Shown one piece after another: positions 51,770 to 63,400 of a stretch of 64,000 nt of DNA; positions within the stretch are counted from its first letter, which is position 1; the number at the start of each line of letters is the position of its first letter. Origin of the DNA: Plasmodiophora brassicae (Eukaryota > Endomyxa: Phytomyxea > Phytomyxea > Plasmodiophorida). Where the stretch lies: contig CP145417.1 in assembly GCA_036867785.1 (NCBI GenBank), forward strand, positions 1,240,001 through 1,304,000. The letters run 5' to 3'. The notes below the pieces were generated by a model. The model was not told the origin of the DNA. It was given only the letters and a program-made list of their open reading frames with translations, and did no database searches. The position numbers and the translations under genes were made by a program.

Positions 51770-54641
51770 CTATGCCTTCTTGGCGTTCAGGCGTCGAGTC
51801 CAGGAATCCAGCTCGACGATTACGGGATGGTCGCCGCTCTGGAACGCCGTCTTGAGCGTCATGTAGCAGCGCTTGTGGACCAGCCTGGCCTGATCCAGGT
51901 CGCCGACCACGAAATAGCACCGTACTGAACGACCGCGTGCGTCAGACGACGCAGAACGGAGGGGACGAGAACGCCGCTACCGAGTTGCAATAGGGTCAGC
52001 GCGACCAGGACGCTATCGCTGCCGTGCGCGCGCTCTTCGAGCTTGCACAGCCGGAGCAGGGCGTCGCGAGCCAGCTCGTGTTCGCCCATGTCGGTGTAGC
52101 ACCTGGCGAGGTCCACAAGGACATTCGTTCGGAAGTGTAGCGGCGAGTCCAACCGGGTCAGGGAGCCCAGCGCCGATTCCTGACACAGGGCGCGCGTGAG
52201 AGGCACGCGCGGACGCGTCCATCGGGGGAGGGGGTGGACCGCTGACCTGAAGCTCCCGTTGCAGGGACAGTTGCCCCAGGCGCCCCTCGCATCGCCCCAG
52301 CTCGGCCATCGTCAGGGCAATCGGCTCGCTGCCCGCCGGGTGGAACGACTGCTCCAGCGTGAGCACCTTCTTCAGGATCTTGCGCTGCTTGGCGTAATCG
52401 CCCAGCTCGCTCGACGCCCTGCCGAACAGCTTCAACGTGTTCGCGAAGATCACATGGTTGACCCCGTAGATCTCCTCGAGCGTCGCCAGCGACCGCTGAT
52501 AGCAATCCATCAGCACGCTCGCGTCGCCCTGCTTCGCGTGGCACACGGCCAGGTGCGCCAGGACGAACGCCACCCGCCGGTCCCTCGGCCCGTACAGCTG
52601 TTCGGCCAGCGACAGCGCCTCATCCAAGTACTGCTGCGACTCGGCCATGTCGTTCAAGTCTGGGCGCGCAAGTCAGCAGGGGACACACGCCGACAGGCAC
52701 AGGAGATCAGCAGACCGTCGGCCACGGCGGCGAGCTCCCAGACGGTCTGCAGGACCGTCGACGTCATCGGCCCATAGCGCTTCCGCTTGATGTCCAGCAC
52801 GCGCTGGAGCGTGGCGCGCGCCGACGGGAACTCCTCCAGCTCCGAGTACGTCCACGCCAGCATCGACAGCGTCCAGATCAGCTTCGGCGAGTCCTTCTCG
52901 GCCGGGTCGGCGTCCTGGATCGAGATGGCGCGCCGCAGGACGGCCTTCTCGCGCTCGAACTCGCCCAGCGAGTTGTACGCGCTGGCCAGCATTCGCAGCA
53001 CGGGGACGAGGCTGATGTGCTCGGCGCCGTGCAACTTGGCCATGACGGTCAGCTCGCGCTGGCAGGCGTCGCGCTGCCTCTCGTGGTCGCCGTTCTTCTG
53101 GTACGCATCGCTCATCAACGACAGCGCCTCGGTCAGCTCCGGGTACTCATCCGGGGCGCCATCCACCGAATCTACAAAGGGAACGCCCTGTGAGCAGGAG
53201 CGCGCCCGGCCAGGGAGGGGGACGCCACCGAGCCGAGTACCGAGGACGTGGACGGCGCGTTCGGCCATGGCGCGCTGCTCGGGGACCTTCCCCAGGCGCG
53301 CGTACGTGTGCCCGAGCAGGACGAGCGTCTTGGCCAGCTGCGGGTGGTGGTCGCCGAACTCGCGCTCGTCGATGCGCAGGGCGCTCTCCAGCGTCTCCCT
53401 GGCGCGCGCGTCGTCGCCAAGCATCAGGCAGGCCTGGCCGAGCTCCGCCAGGCTGTCGGACACGTTCGGATGGTCCTCGCCGAACAGCGCCTGCCCCGCC
53501 CCAACACAGACACACGTCAGCGGTCGGTTCCCTCGCGCGACCAGGCAACCACCAGCGACCTCTTTGACACGGACAAGCTTCGACAGGACGTCGCGGCGCC
53601 GCTCGTAGTTGCCCGAGTCCTCGAACAGGGCGGCGAGCTCCTCGAGCGGGGCGACGACCTCCATGCTGACCTCGCCGAACTCGTTCTGCGCGTCGCGAAC
53701 CGCGTTCATCAGGCGCATCTCCTCCCGGACCTGCGAGTCGCTCTCCGGGCTGGCCCCGACCATCATCACCGCGTCCGCGTGCTGGACGCGGACGACCTCC
53801 ACGGACGCCTGCGTCGACGACGACGACGGCGGCGGCGTCGTCGACGCAGGCACGGCGACGACCTCGTCGGAATCCGTGTAGGCATGCGACGACGCCGGGC
53901 TGGGCGCCGGCGATTCCGACAGGGCGAACCCGCTGCCGATGCTGGCGGGGCTGCCGCGGTGATGGTGGTGGTGCTGCAGGCGCTGAATGGCGGACCGCCC
54001 CGCCGCACTATTAATAGTGCGCGTCTCCGAGTAGTGCAGCTCCGGGGTGCCGCCGCCGTCCGCGCCGCCGGCGGTGTCGGACGACGACGACGACGGGCGG
54101 CGCGGCTCGAACTTGCCCGACCCCGACGGCGACCGGGGCGAATCCGGCACCGTCTGACGAGGTGAATCGGGCGGGTCGGCCCGGCCCATGTCCGACGACG
54201 GCTTCGGGCGGTGCGAGGCGGCCCGCGTCCGGTACTCGATCGGGTCGAAGCGCCCGGACCCGCCCGACGACGTCGACGATGTCGTCTCGAACCGCGACAT
54301 GGACGCCCGGGCGGACGCGTCCACCCGAGCGGGCGACGGTTTCGGGTCGGGCGCTCCGCCGCCCGATACCGTCTTCGTCAGGCGCGACGACGCCATCGCG
54401 TTCGACCCGCTGCGAACGGGCGGCGTGGGCAGAGCCTGTGCGCGGGCGGTCAGCGGGGCGGGCGCGACCGTGCACGGCATCGTACCCGGCTCGGGCCTCG
54501 GTCCGGCGACACGGCCGCCGGGTTGTTGCTGCTGCCATCGTTGGCCGACCTGTGCCGCTGCTGGGACCCGCCGCCGCCGCCGCCCGACAGCTGGAGCGGG
54601 GACCGCCCCGCCAGCGACCTCTGCTGCTCCGACCCACTCAT
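51770..54641 (-). CDS. TPR protein, kinesin-light-chain/NPHP3-like repeats
   Basis: The start MSGSEQQRSLAG at 54641 opens a disordered Ser/Gly/Pro-rich region of about 250 residues; exon 1 ends at 54486 and exon 2 starts at 54435 (phase 0). From about 53700 onwards come at least eight tetratricopeptide repeats of the 42-residue kinesin-light-chain type (LFGEDHPNVSDSLAELGQAC, EFGDHHPQLAKTLVLLGHTY, LYGPRDRRVAFVLAHLAVCH). Introns near 53510, 53190, 52660, 52230 and 51920 are inferred. The end is LNAKKA. These repeats form a protein-binding superhelix; partner unknown. It has no N-terminal motor-binding coiled coil, so it is not simply a kinesin light chain. Its start lies 106 bp after the cyclase stop, on the same strand. 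Confidence 0.78.
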
Positions 54642-54747
54642 CGCAAGGCGACCCGCAGCATGGAACGAGCGACCTGGTGGCCCTGCGACTGGGTGCACCA
54701 CCTGTGCGCGCGTGTGTGTACTGAACGTGCCCGCGCCCAGGTCGCGG

Positions 54748-55702
54748 TTAGGGCCCGGCCACGCCGGCGCCAGCGCTCCACGTCACCGGGAACAGGATCG
54801 GGCGGGACGGGACGGCGTCGGATTCGATGTTGACGGCCTGCAGGTCGAGGACGTGCAGACCATCCGGCAGGGCGTCGGGGAAGAACGCCAGCTCGGTGAT
54901 GGTGCGTTGGTGCGGCAGGGGCACGATGCGGCCGTGACGCGGGACCCCCCACAGGATGCGATGCGCCAACAGGCGGCCGCCGTCGCGTTCCCGATCGACG
55001 GACGGGAGATCGGCGACGACGTGCGCGGCGGCCCATTCGTCGGCGAGGAGCGCGGCGGCGTCCACGGTCAGGTACGCCGGGTTCGTGCCCGTGTAATCGC
55101 GCACGCGCTTGCCGTCGTCGTTCGGCAGCGTGCGAATGCAGATCGCCTCCCGGAACGCGTCGACCTGCGATTGCGGAACGGAGCGGCAGGCCGCCAGGTC
55201 GCGTTCGACCGCCCGCATTGCGTCGCGCAGCGCCCTGGCCGAGACGACGGCGTCGCCCGCGTCGGCCGCGTCCGAGTACGCGTCGCCGGACGCGGCGAAC
55301 GGTTCGGGGCGGACCGTCAGCAGCGTGCACCGCAGCGGGCCGCCCGGCAGGCAGCGCCCGACGGGCACGCGCTCGACCTGTTATACACGCGGCGAACGTT
55401 CACTGCGCGGGCCGGGCCGACGTAGTGCGCGTGCAGTCCCGCACACCTACCGAGCCGTGCCCGACGCCCTCCGTGTGCGTCGCGGACGCGTGCGCGCAGA
55501 CCGTGATCGACTCGCAGTTGACGGCGGCGCCGTCGGCGACGCGCGACACGGGCGCCCCGCGGCACCCGGCCCGCAGGCCGAAGCAGGCCAGGCGCGGGCC
55601 GTCGTCGTCATCGTCGTCGCGAATCACCCGGACGGCAATGCTGCAGTCGACGCCGGCGCCCGTCTCGATCGACCAGCGCCCGGACCCGCCCACGAGACGC
55701 AT
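54748..55702 (-). CDS. cyclase/kynurenine-formamidase family protein (PF04199 type)
   Basis: Two exons (55702-55451 and 55377-54748, phase 0, GTAGGT...AACAG) give 293 residues. Exon 1 carries CESITVCAHASATHTEGVGH, which lines up with the metal-binding HxxGTHTExxGH motif of this family, with Gly changed to Ala. Exon 2 has AICIRTLPNDDGKRV, NPAYLTVDAAALLADEW, ADLPSVDRERDGG, LLAHRILWGVP and TITELAFFPDALPDGLHVLD, all typical of bacterial-type cyclase family enzymes, which hydrolyse amides such as N-formylkynurenine using Mn or Zn. The closest relatives I recall are bacterial, so transfer is possible but not shown. 64 bp downstream of the COG8 stop. Confidence 0.82.
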
Positions 55703-55766
55703 CTGGGCCCCGCACGACGGAAATGGCACACACACGGCGCACGCGCGCGCGCGGTCGACGACATTG

Positions 55767-57644
55767 TTAATTGGGAACATCGGCGTCGGCGGTGACGACA
55801 GGGGTCGCCGCCCGCTCGTCGCTGCGCTCCCCGCCGCCTTCCGCGCCGTCGTCGTCATCGGGCGGGACCCCGGTGCGGATCGCGACACGATCCGCCGAGT
55901 ACAAGTTGGCCTCGACCAGACGGGCGAGGACGCGGTCCCTGTCCAGGCGAGGCGACGACGACGACGACGACGATCCGGCCGGGGCCAGGCTTGCCAACGC
56001 CGTCACCATCAGCGGGAAGGCGACGTCGCCGAACGCCTGCGCCAGGTCGGGGCTGCGGGCGGGGTCGGCCCCGGCCAGATGCTGGGCGCAGTCGACGAGC
56101 GCGTCCTCGAGGTGGGCGGCGAGCGCGCCCGTCATCGACGCCGGCGCGCATTCCCGCACCTGGTTGACGGCGTCGAACACGGCGCTGGCCAGGACGGCCA
56201 GCGGCGGGTACTGCATGACGTCGGCGAACGCGGGGCCGGGCGCCACGATGCCCAGCTTGGCGAGCGTCGCGGCGTCCATGTGCCACAGGTGCGTCGACAG
56301 GCTCCGGTGGAACGTCGCCGACGCCTGCCGCAGCGCCTGCTGGAACAGGGCGGCGATGCGCGCCGCGAACAGCGGGATCAGGAGCGCGCGGAAGTCGATC
56401 CCGATCGTCCCGAGCGACAGGCCGCAGTACATGGCCTGGCCACAGCACAGCGGTCAGTGAGAACGGGCGCGCTCCCCGCCCCTCCGAACGCAACGACGTC
56501 ACCTGCTCGAGAAGGGTGGCCAGCGACGTGCCGTTCGTGATCTGCGCCAGGTGCGTCGCCAGCTTCGCCAGGACGTCGTCGAGCCGGTGGCTGATCCTGA
56601 CCGACAACGCGGAACGTCAGGAGGGTCCCGGGACGTCGGGACGGGACCGCCACCCACCATCGCTGGAGCAGGCCGTCGTCGTCGTCGTCGTCGGCGAACA
56701 TGGCCTGGTACTGCGTCGCGATCTCGAACAGGTGCACGCGGCTGACGTCCAGGTACTTGCTGAGCAGGGCGAGCGGGGACGCCGCGACCTCACCCGCCAG
56801 GCGCGCCTCCAGCCACGCCTCGCGCCGCTGCAGGAACTGTGTTCGCAGGGCCACCTCGGTGAACCTGCGCACACGCCCGGCGTCAGACGCACCCGGGGGC
56901 GTGCTCGACGACGCGCGCCCGACGTGTGCACGCGGCGCATGTGCCCGACGATGGTCAGCGCGTCGGGCAGCTGGACCGGCGCCTCGAGCCTGCCGAGCAG
57001 GTCGGCCAGCAGGCGGTCCGTGTGGCGGTCGACGACCGCGTTGATCACCGCCAGGACGCCGACGTCGGCGTGCCGGCGCAGCAGGGCCCGCACGTGGTCG
57101 CGAATGTCTACAAGCGGGACGGTTCAGCAGCAGCAGCGCGCGCGTCGGCGACGACGACGCACCCAGGGCGGCGTCGAACGCGCCGTCGACGATGCAGGCC
57201 TCCATCAGGTAGGGCAGGTCGAGCACGTCGACCAGCTGCGGGTACATGTCCGACAGCGTGTGCTGGATCGTCTGGCACGCGCTGACGTCACCCACACGAC
57301 GACGACAACGCCCGACGACGACGTACCTCCTGCGCCGACCGCGACGCGTGGTCGGCCGTGAACGCGCGGACCGCATGCGTCAGGGCGGCGACGTCGTGGC
57401 GGAAGGCGTCCAGGTCGCCGGTGACGGAGGCGGCCAGGGTCTTGCACCGCGCCAGGCAGGTGGCCGTGTCCAGGAATTGGCGATAGTTCTGGACGGCCAG
57501 GTCCTCGATGGCGCGCGTCACGCGCAGGCGCTCGCCGCGCAGGCGATCCGGCTCGCGTCGGATCCGCCCCAGGTCCCACTGCGTCACCTGCTCGATGTAG
57601 GCGCGCTCGACCGGCCCGACGGGGCCGTCCAGCGGGCCGACCAT
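55767..57644 (-). CDS. COG8: conserved oligomeric Golgi complex subunit 8
   Basis: About six exons. N-terminal YIEQVTQWDLGRIRREPDRL and IEDLAVQNYRQFLDTATC are the COG8 opening (human LLSYGLEGLRREPARL, ANYRTFI). Further exons give LPYLMEACIVDGAFDAAL, LRTQFLQRREAWLEARL, DVSRVHLFEIATQYQAMFAD and MYCGLSLGTIGIDFRALLIP, each with a clear COG8 counterpart. The C-terminal tail is acidic. COG8 belongs to lobe B of the COG tether, which holds vesicles for retrograde traffic in the Golgi. The ATG at 57644 was chosen because it sits a few residues before the conserved start; an upstream in-frame extension is basic and unlike the family. Exon borders near 56460-56600 and 57100-57330 are approximate. Confidence 0.88.
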
Positions 57645-58303
57645 TTGGCGCGCGGCACTCCGCACAATACACGACGCGACGCGACGGGGAACTCCGGCGC
57701 CCGCGCGAGCCAGCGAGCACTTTTCAAACGGGACGCTATTCTCGTTGGTTACGTCAGCGTCAGGCCGGCAGGCGATGTCCGAACGCTGGACTGCCGCGCA
57801 TGTGGATGTGTGCATCGATATAAAGGAACGTCGGCTGTGTGCCGCAGCTATGGCTAATATCGAGCACTTTGACGGTGGAGCCGGTGACAGTAATAATTAA
57901 TCCCGTGTATGACGTCCCAACGGGGGTGATTTATCGAATCGTGTGTCTGTACGTGGTCCTCTGTGTCCTGTCCACGACCTCTGTCGACGCCTGACAATCA
58001 ACCCTTTCGGGGCGCTTTGATTTCTGATTGATATTTTGACCGGAAATCAAGCCTCACTAAAAGCATGGTCTGGGAGCCCAAACAAGGAAGCCCCAGGGGA
58101 GAAATCACCCAGCCGCAAGTTGACTTCGGACAACGAAAAACCGCAGTGCCCACAGGGAATCCGAAGTCAGCCGAGGTCAAGACGTCGACTGTTGTCCGAA
58201 CGCACACTCCGCGCACTGCGTGAGAGGCCCGGCGTGCGTGCGTGAGACCCCCAAGACTGGCGCTGTGCACGTCGGGTCTGATTCCGCACACCTATATCCG
58301 ATC
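57645..58303. other. intergenic, divergent promoters of COG8 and the C2H2 gene
   Basis: No gene seen. A 60-nt stretch near 57870-57930 is relatively AT rich (AGTAATAATTAAT). Open frames here are short and lack motifs. Confidence 0.5.
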
Positions 58304-60088
58304 ATGACGGCAATGATCAAGTCCTACAACGTGGTGCTGGTCTGGGCCTTGACTTTTGCTGCTGGCGTCATCGGCGCCGACGACGACGACGATGATCCCG
58401 TGAATCTGTATTTCGATGTCGATGCGTACTGGCATGACGGCAGACCCGCCAACGACGACGACGCGCTGCCTGCACCTGTGCCCAGTTATGGCGGCATCCA
58501 GCACAGCGTTCCCAGTTCCCATTATGGCCACAGCGTCCCCAGTTTCCACTTTGGCGACGTCCAACACAGCGTTCCGGCCAGTTTCCATTATGGCGACATC
58601 CAGGACAGCGTTCCCAGTTTCCCTTATGGCGACATCCATCACAGCATTCCCAGTCATTATGGCGACGTCCAGAACAGCGGTTCCAGCTCCCATCATGGGG
58701 ACATCCAGGACAGCGTTCACAGCTTCCGATATTCGAGTGTGCAATCTGGCGAGATTGATGCCAGTTCGAGTGTCCACGTCGAAGGTGACGCCTTCAACGA
58801 CGCGTGTGAAAAAGCGTCGCCGTCGCTGTCTGCCGATTTCGACCAAGTCCTATTATCCTTCTTCGAATCTGCGAGTGCCCAGAACCACGCCGACCACACA
58901 TCCACTGGCCGTGGCCCCTGGCGCTCTCAGATTCACACCAGTCCGATGGATCTCAGCGCGAGCAACGCTTTTGGCGCCGACATCGACGGGGTGCATCAGT
59001 CGACAGCTTTGCTTGCACCTGAGTCGTATGCGGAACCGATCGAGCAAGGCGGCGCGATTGCTGATATCGGAACGTTGGATAGGCCACCCACACACTGCGA
59101 ACACGCCTTACCCGCCCTTGCAGATCATTACGGCCGCCACCATGCAGAAGCCTCCAGCAGTCACGTGATGGTGCATTCCATGTGGCAACACGCTCAAAAC
59201 CAGATAGGCGCGGCTGAAAGCTGGTCATCCGGGCAGTTCCTTGGTATGCCTCCGCAACCGCCCCTTGTCGATACGGGTCTGGACCGATGGCAACAAGGGA
59301 GCGACGTTGGTATCGAGTTGAGCACTCAGGCCGCTGCTGCGGATCCGGCGTCATTGAATTACGTCATGGAAGGCTGCTCGGGGGCTGGCAACGCTAATAC
59401 TGCAGCTGTCGGCGAACCGGACTGGATCAGTAGCCGGTCAGTTACGCGCGTCGAGGGCGCCGCCAGCCCGGCCGAGAATTTCGCGCACGCTGCCGTTGAC
59501 CGGGACGTGGGTCTTCTGGGGTGCTCTATATTAGCATCAGGACCTGGTGTCGGTCATTCTGCAGGACGCTCAAAACGCGCTCGACAGTCTCGCCAGCTTC
59601 GAAAGCCAACCGGTGGAGCTGGCAGCAGTGCTGTTCGCCCCCCGTCTCACATGCCGTCATCTGGTGAAGCAGTGCGTGGCTTGTTCTGCGGCCGTTGCCA
59701 TCTAGAGTTGAACTGTCAGCATGCTGTGTATCGGCACATGGAGCATTGGTGCCCGAACCGTTTTGATGATCCTCGCTATGGGTGCCCTTTCTGCGACAAG
59801 ACGTTCACGTGCCCTGACACCGTGGCGCTGCACGGTGGTAAGGAACACGAATCCCTGATACCGACTCCCAGACGCTGCCCGATCGCGGAATGCGGCGAGA
59901 TGTTCGACAAATTTCGTGTTCTGAGACAACACGTCGGGCAGGGGCATCGGGGGACCTCGTTCCACCCATGCCCGTACTGCATAGACGTCTTCACGTCCAG
60001 CGCTGCCCTGGATAATCACGTGTCCGAGTCGCACTCGCACTACCGACGATTCGTTGCTGGCGGAACTTCCGAAGGCGCGTCCTTCTGA
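58304..60088 (+). CDS. C2H2/C2HC zinc-finger protein with an N-terminal signal-peptide-like segment and 12-residue repeats
   Basis: 594 residues in one exon. The first 25 residues (MTAMIKSYNVVLVWALTFAA, then GVIGA) form a hydrophobic helix like a signal peptide, followed by an Asp run. Residues about 65-150 hold seven imperfect repeats of about 12 residues (FHYGDIQDSVPS type). A long low-complexity middle leads to a basic RSKRARQSRQLRK segment and four C-terminal fingers: CGRC...H-x4-C (C2HC), CPFC...H-x4-H, CPIAEC...H-x4-H and CPYC...H-x4-H, all with 12 residues between the pairs. Fingers and basic patch suggest a nuclear DNA-binding role; the N-terminus suggests secretion. One of these readings must be wrong, or the start is further in. 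Confidence 0.72.
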   Translation: MTAMIKSYNVVLVWALTFAAGVIGADDDDDDPVNLYFDVDAYWHDGRPANDDDALPAPVPSYGGIQHSVPSSHYGHSVPSFHFGDVQHSVPASFHYGDIQDSVPSFPYGDIHHSIPSHYGDVQNSGSSSHHGDIQDSVHSFRYSSVQSGEIDASSSVHVEGDAFNDACEKASPSLSADFDQVLLSFFESASAQNHADHTSTGRGPWRSQIHTSPMDLSASNAFGADIDGVHQSTALLAPESYAEPIEQGGAIADIGTLDRPPTHCEHALPALADHYGRHHAEASSSHVMVHSMWQHAQNQIGAAESWSSGQFLGMPPQPPLVDTGLDRWQQGSDVGIELSTQAAAADPASLNYVMEGCSGAGNANTAAVGEPDWISSRSVTRVEGAASPAENFAHAAVDRDVGLLGCSILASGPGVGHSAGRSKRARQSRQLRKPTGGAGSSAVRPPSHMPSSGEAVRGLFCGRCHLELNCQHAVYRHMEHWCPNRFDDPRYGCPFCDKTFTCPDTVALHGGKEHESLIPTPRRCPIAECGEMFDKFRVLRQHVGQGHRGTSFHPCPYCIDVFTSSAALDNHVSESHSHYRRFVAGGTSEGASF

Positions 60089-60293
60089 GGCATCGACGTC
60101 ACCACGCACGCGTCTACACCGGCGAACACGGGCGGCAATTTATTACAATGAACGTGCCCTCGACCGGAAACCGGCCGCGTTACGTACGTGCAATAGCAAA
60201 CGAAGGCACCGAGTCGATCGGTACCGCTGCGTTGTACGTATGACCCACTGGCGTCAAACCGGATGCGAAATGACTGCAGACCGGCTGCAGGTG

Positions 60294-60351
60294 GACGTTT
60301 CTGCATCCTACCTGCATCCCCTTCAGGATGCAGGTAGGCTGCAGAAACGTC
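60294..60351. repeat. hairpin, 26-bp arms and 6-nt loop
   Basis: GACGTTTCTGCATCCTACCT at 60294 pairs with the complementary arm ending at 60351, with one mismatch in 26. Loop CCTTCA. Confidence 0.95.
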
Positions 60352-60354
60352 ACC

Positions 60355-60448
60355 CGCATTCAATCTGCATCACCTTGTAGATGCAAAGTGTCTGCTGACG
60401 ACGTTTCTGCAGTCATTCTGCATCTACAAGGAGATGCAAACGAATGCG
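60355..60448. repeat. second inverted repeat, arms about 30 bp
   Basis: Left arm 60355-60385 (CGCATTCAATCTGCATCACC...) and right arm 60419-60448 (TGCATCTACAAGGAGATGCA...) are complementary with a few mismatches. A GACGACGTTTCTGC sequence also follows in direct orientation. Adjacent to the first hairpin, so the whole block 60294-60460 can fold. Confidence 0.85.
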
Positions 60449-60479
60449 GACGACGTTTCTGCGGTAATCACGAACTAAT

Positions 60480-63400
60480 GCCGAATAGTGAGAGAGTCGC
60501 TGGTAGATGGGGACTGTGAGACGTCCACGGTTTCGACGCCTTGCTCTCAAGAACTAACTGTGCTTTAATCGAATAAACTTGTCGAAATTAATGAGCCGGG
60601 AACCATGTTGGAACGGCCACGCATACAGACGAAGTGACTGTCGACGCTGACACGCCGACGTTTACGACTTCTGGTATCGTGAGATCTCAGATTCAGGACG
60701 CTGGGCACCAGGACGACGTTATTCGGTACGACTTGCTCAACGGGGAACTGGAGGTCGACTCAAGAATAATGTATCCTGGAAGCGTCAGACCAAAGGGTCC
60801 GCCGGCTTCCGTGTCGGGGTCAGCGTTGCCAATTTCCCATCACCTTCATGCTCAAATAAGACTTCCGAGTCGAATGTATGCACACCGAGTGTCTTACTTG
60901 TAGCAATAAAAACATTCCAGTTGGAACGCTGAACCGTTCGCAACCGGTTCTGGGCACGGAAGTATCGCCAGCCTTCACCGACAGTCACGACCAAGCGGTT
61001 GTTCGTCCTTGGCTCGTCGCCATTCTCCGCCAGGTTTGCCTTCCAGAGACAGTTGCCTGTAACCCGTTGGATTCACAAGAAGTGATTGAACTACATGCTT
61101 GTGAAATTACCAAAGGATGCTTCGTTGGAAACCTCACACGATGATGGCAGCAACGCATTCCGGCAACGCGTTCGCAGAATGCGTCGAATGAGCCGATGTG
61201 AAGTCGCATCTCGCTGAAGCGCTCGATTGGGGCGTCCACTTCCCTTCGAAACAATCGGCACACCTTGCGGTAGTGCTGAACGACAGGCGAGTTGTGGTAA
61301 TGCTGCCAGTCATCGGCGCATAAGTGCTGATGCAAGTGGCATCTATCGTCGTCAGATAATGTCATGGTCCTTTCCTTGAAGGGGCGAACACTAGAAAGTT
61401 GTAACAGCATTGTTCCAGTGCAAGGGTCCATGCAGGAAAGTTTGCGACCCGAGACAGTGGATTGCTTGAAGCGACCAGGATAGGCAAACCTGGAAGCAAG
61501 GATCAGTCCCGTGATCTCGCATAGACATCATGAAAATACCTCAGCTTGATGGTTGCCGAGCATAGCTGACAATTCTTCACGATATTCGCCGAAAATCAAA
61601 CAGTAGATGTGACGAAATGTTTCATCCGCGGCATGAACCGTTCCATCAGCAAGGCCCACACAAACCCTGCGATGGGGCCAAAGAGTTCGATTATTTCAGG
61701 TAGATGAACAACCGAGTGTTCCTTCAAAGACAGGGGTTAGGTTTAATTTGCGACAACATAGTACAACACCTACTGCGATTGTCATCAACGTTGATGGCGC
61801 GATGCGTTCGAGTTCATTGAAAGTTTGGAACAGCCGATCTTTAAGCTCTGGTAAGTCGTCTTTAAGAATGCACTTCCAAAGCAGGTGATTGCACGTGTCA
61901 ACGAATAAAAAATACGCGTACTAAAATTCTCGATATTTCGGCGATCCTGATTCCGAAGTCGCTGGCCCACAGAAGCGAATCGTGTGTCTTCCAACTTTGG
62001 CGGAAGAGACAGTTTCCAGGCTTAATACCGTTCCCTTTCAAAAACAACATACTGTCCATTAATATTCCCGTAATTCTAGCGTTCCAACTTACCTGTGCAC
62101 CAGCGAACCGAATGGAGAAGCTCACCCATTTTGACGACGAATGCGGTTCTGCCGGTGCGAGAATCTGGTCGATATTTGCCAGCAGGAACCGCCCACCCTG
62201 TCGACCTGTCGAATGTCTTGCCGAGAGCTTCTTCAATCTGTTTGCATTGCATCAGTATCTCATCGTGTTCGGTCAATGCCACATCCACAAGCAACCTTCT
62301 GGTCATGTAGAGAACGCTTATTAGACATCGGACCAGTCCTCGGGCTAATGATTGACCACAGTCGGGGCAGTGTGTTCAAAAGCAAACTGTGCATGGCACA
62401 GAGGACAAATTGAGTGGCGTTTCCGAACGGATACACCAACCCAGTGGAGTACATGTCCAGTTCAAGCGCGGTTTGCTGATCTTCGGATACACCTTCTTTG
62501 GAGGAACTGTCCCTCGCTTCCGGATTCGGACACCTTGCATCGCATGGACACGGCAATCGTTCCAGCGACCTTCCTGGCTTCGCCACGTCTTCTCGGTTTG
62601 AGTATCGACGACGGCGCCGTGGCGGCAAAAACAGCGTCGATCGATCGATGGAGAGCCTTGTCCACTTTGCAGCTGTCCAGTCGGTCTAACGAAGCGTCTG
62701 GGTTTAATTTTGGGCCAGTGTTTGTTTGTGCAAGGAGATCACAATGCGTTGTGTGTCAAGTGCACCTGATGAGCTGCCAGCGAAGAACCTGAAACCTGGA
62801 TGCCCATTGTTGAGCCCGATCCGTTTCGGTCTCCGGAACGCCCGAGCCGAATACCCTTCCAACAAAAATGTGGGCCTAAACGTCCACTGAGCCTATTCGC
62901 GCACCAGTCACGAGAGCAGCCATGGTCGGCCATTGGGGCATTGGGCAAACGCTAGGTAGCAGCTCTGTCAGTTGCTCAATTGCTGCTGTAGGGTATGCCA
63001 GGCACCCGATCGCGCGGGAGTCACATCGTTATGTCAGACGACGAACCCCCTTCCTCCTCAAGCGAGCGAACGGTCTCACCAGTGTCTACGACCAGGAGGC
63101 GTCGAGTTGACGGCGAAGAAGGGCGCCGCCGCATCGACATCAAAGAAGCGCGTCGTCTCAAAGAAGACCGGTGCCGTGGCGTTGAAGACGGAGAAGGGCG
63201 CCGCCGCATCGGCAGCAACGAAGCGCACTGCATCGAGCAAGGAGGGCGTCGCTTCGGTCCCGAAGGAACCAAGCGGCCAAATCGACTCGATTGTCGAAAG
63301 TGACTCCGATGACGAGCAACGTGAGCAAGAAACCGATGTTTTACGGTGGCCTGGTGCTTGATGTCCTGTTTTGATGCTTTTTAACAAGGAGTGGCATAGG

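Noticed and set aside
51770-54641. True kinesin light chain
   Set aside because: TPRs are of that type but the N-terminal heptad coiled coil is replaced by a disordered Ser/Pro region.
53248-55425. Plus-strand frames over the TPR and cyclase genes
   Set aside because: Low-complexity Arg-rich translations; antisense to well-supported genes.
55767-57644. COG5 as the identity of the Golgi complex subunit
   Set aside because: Segments such as MYCGLSLGTIGIDFR and RVHLFEIATQYQAMF match COG8, not COG5.
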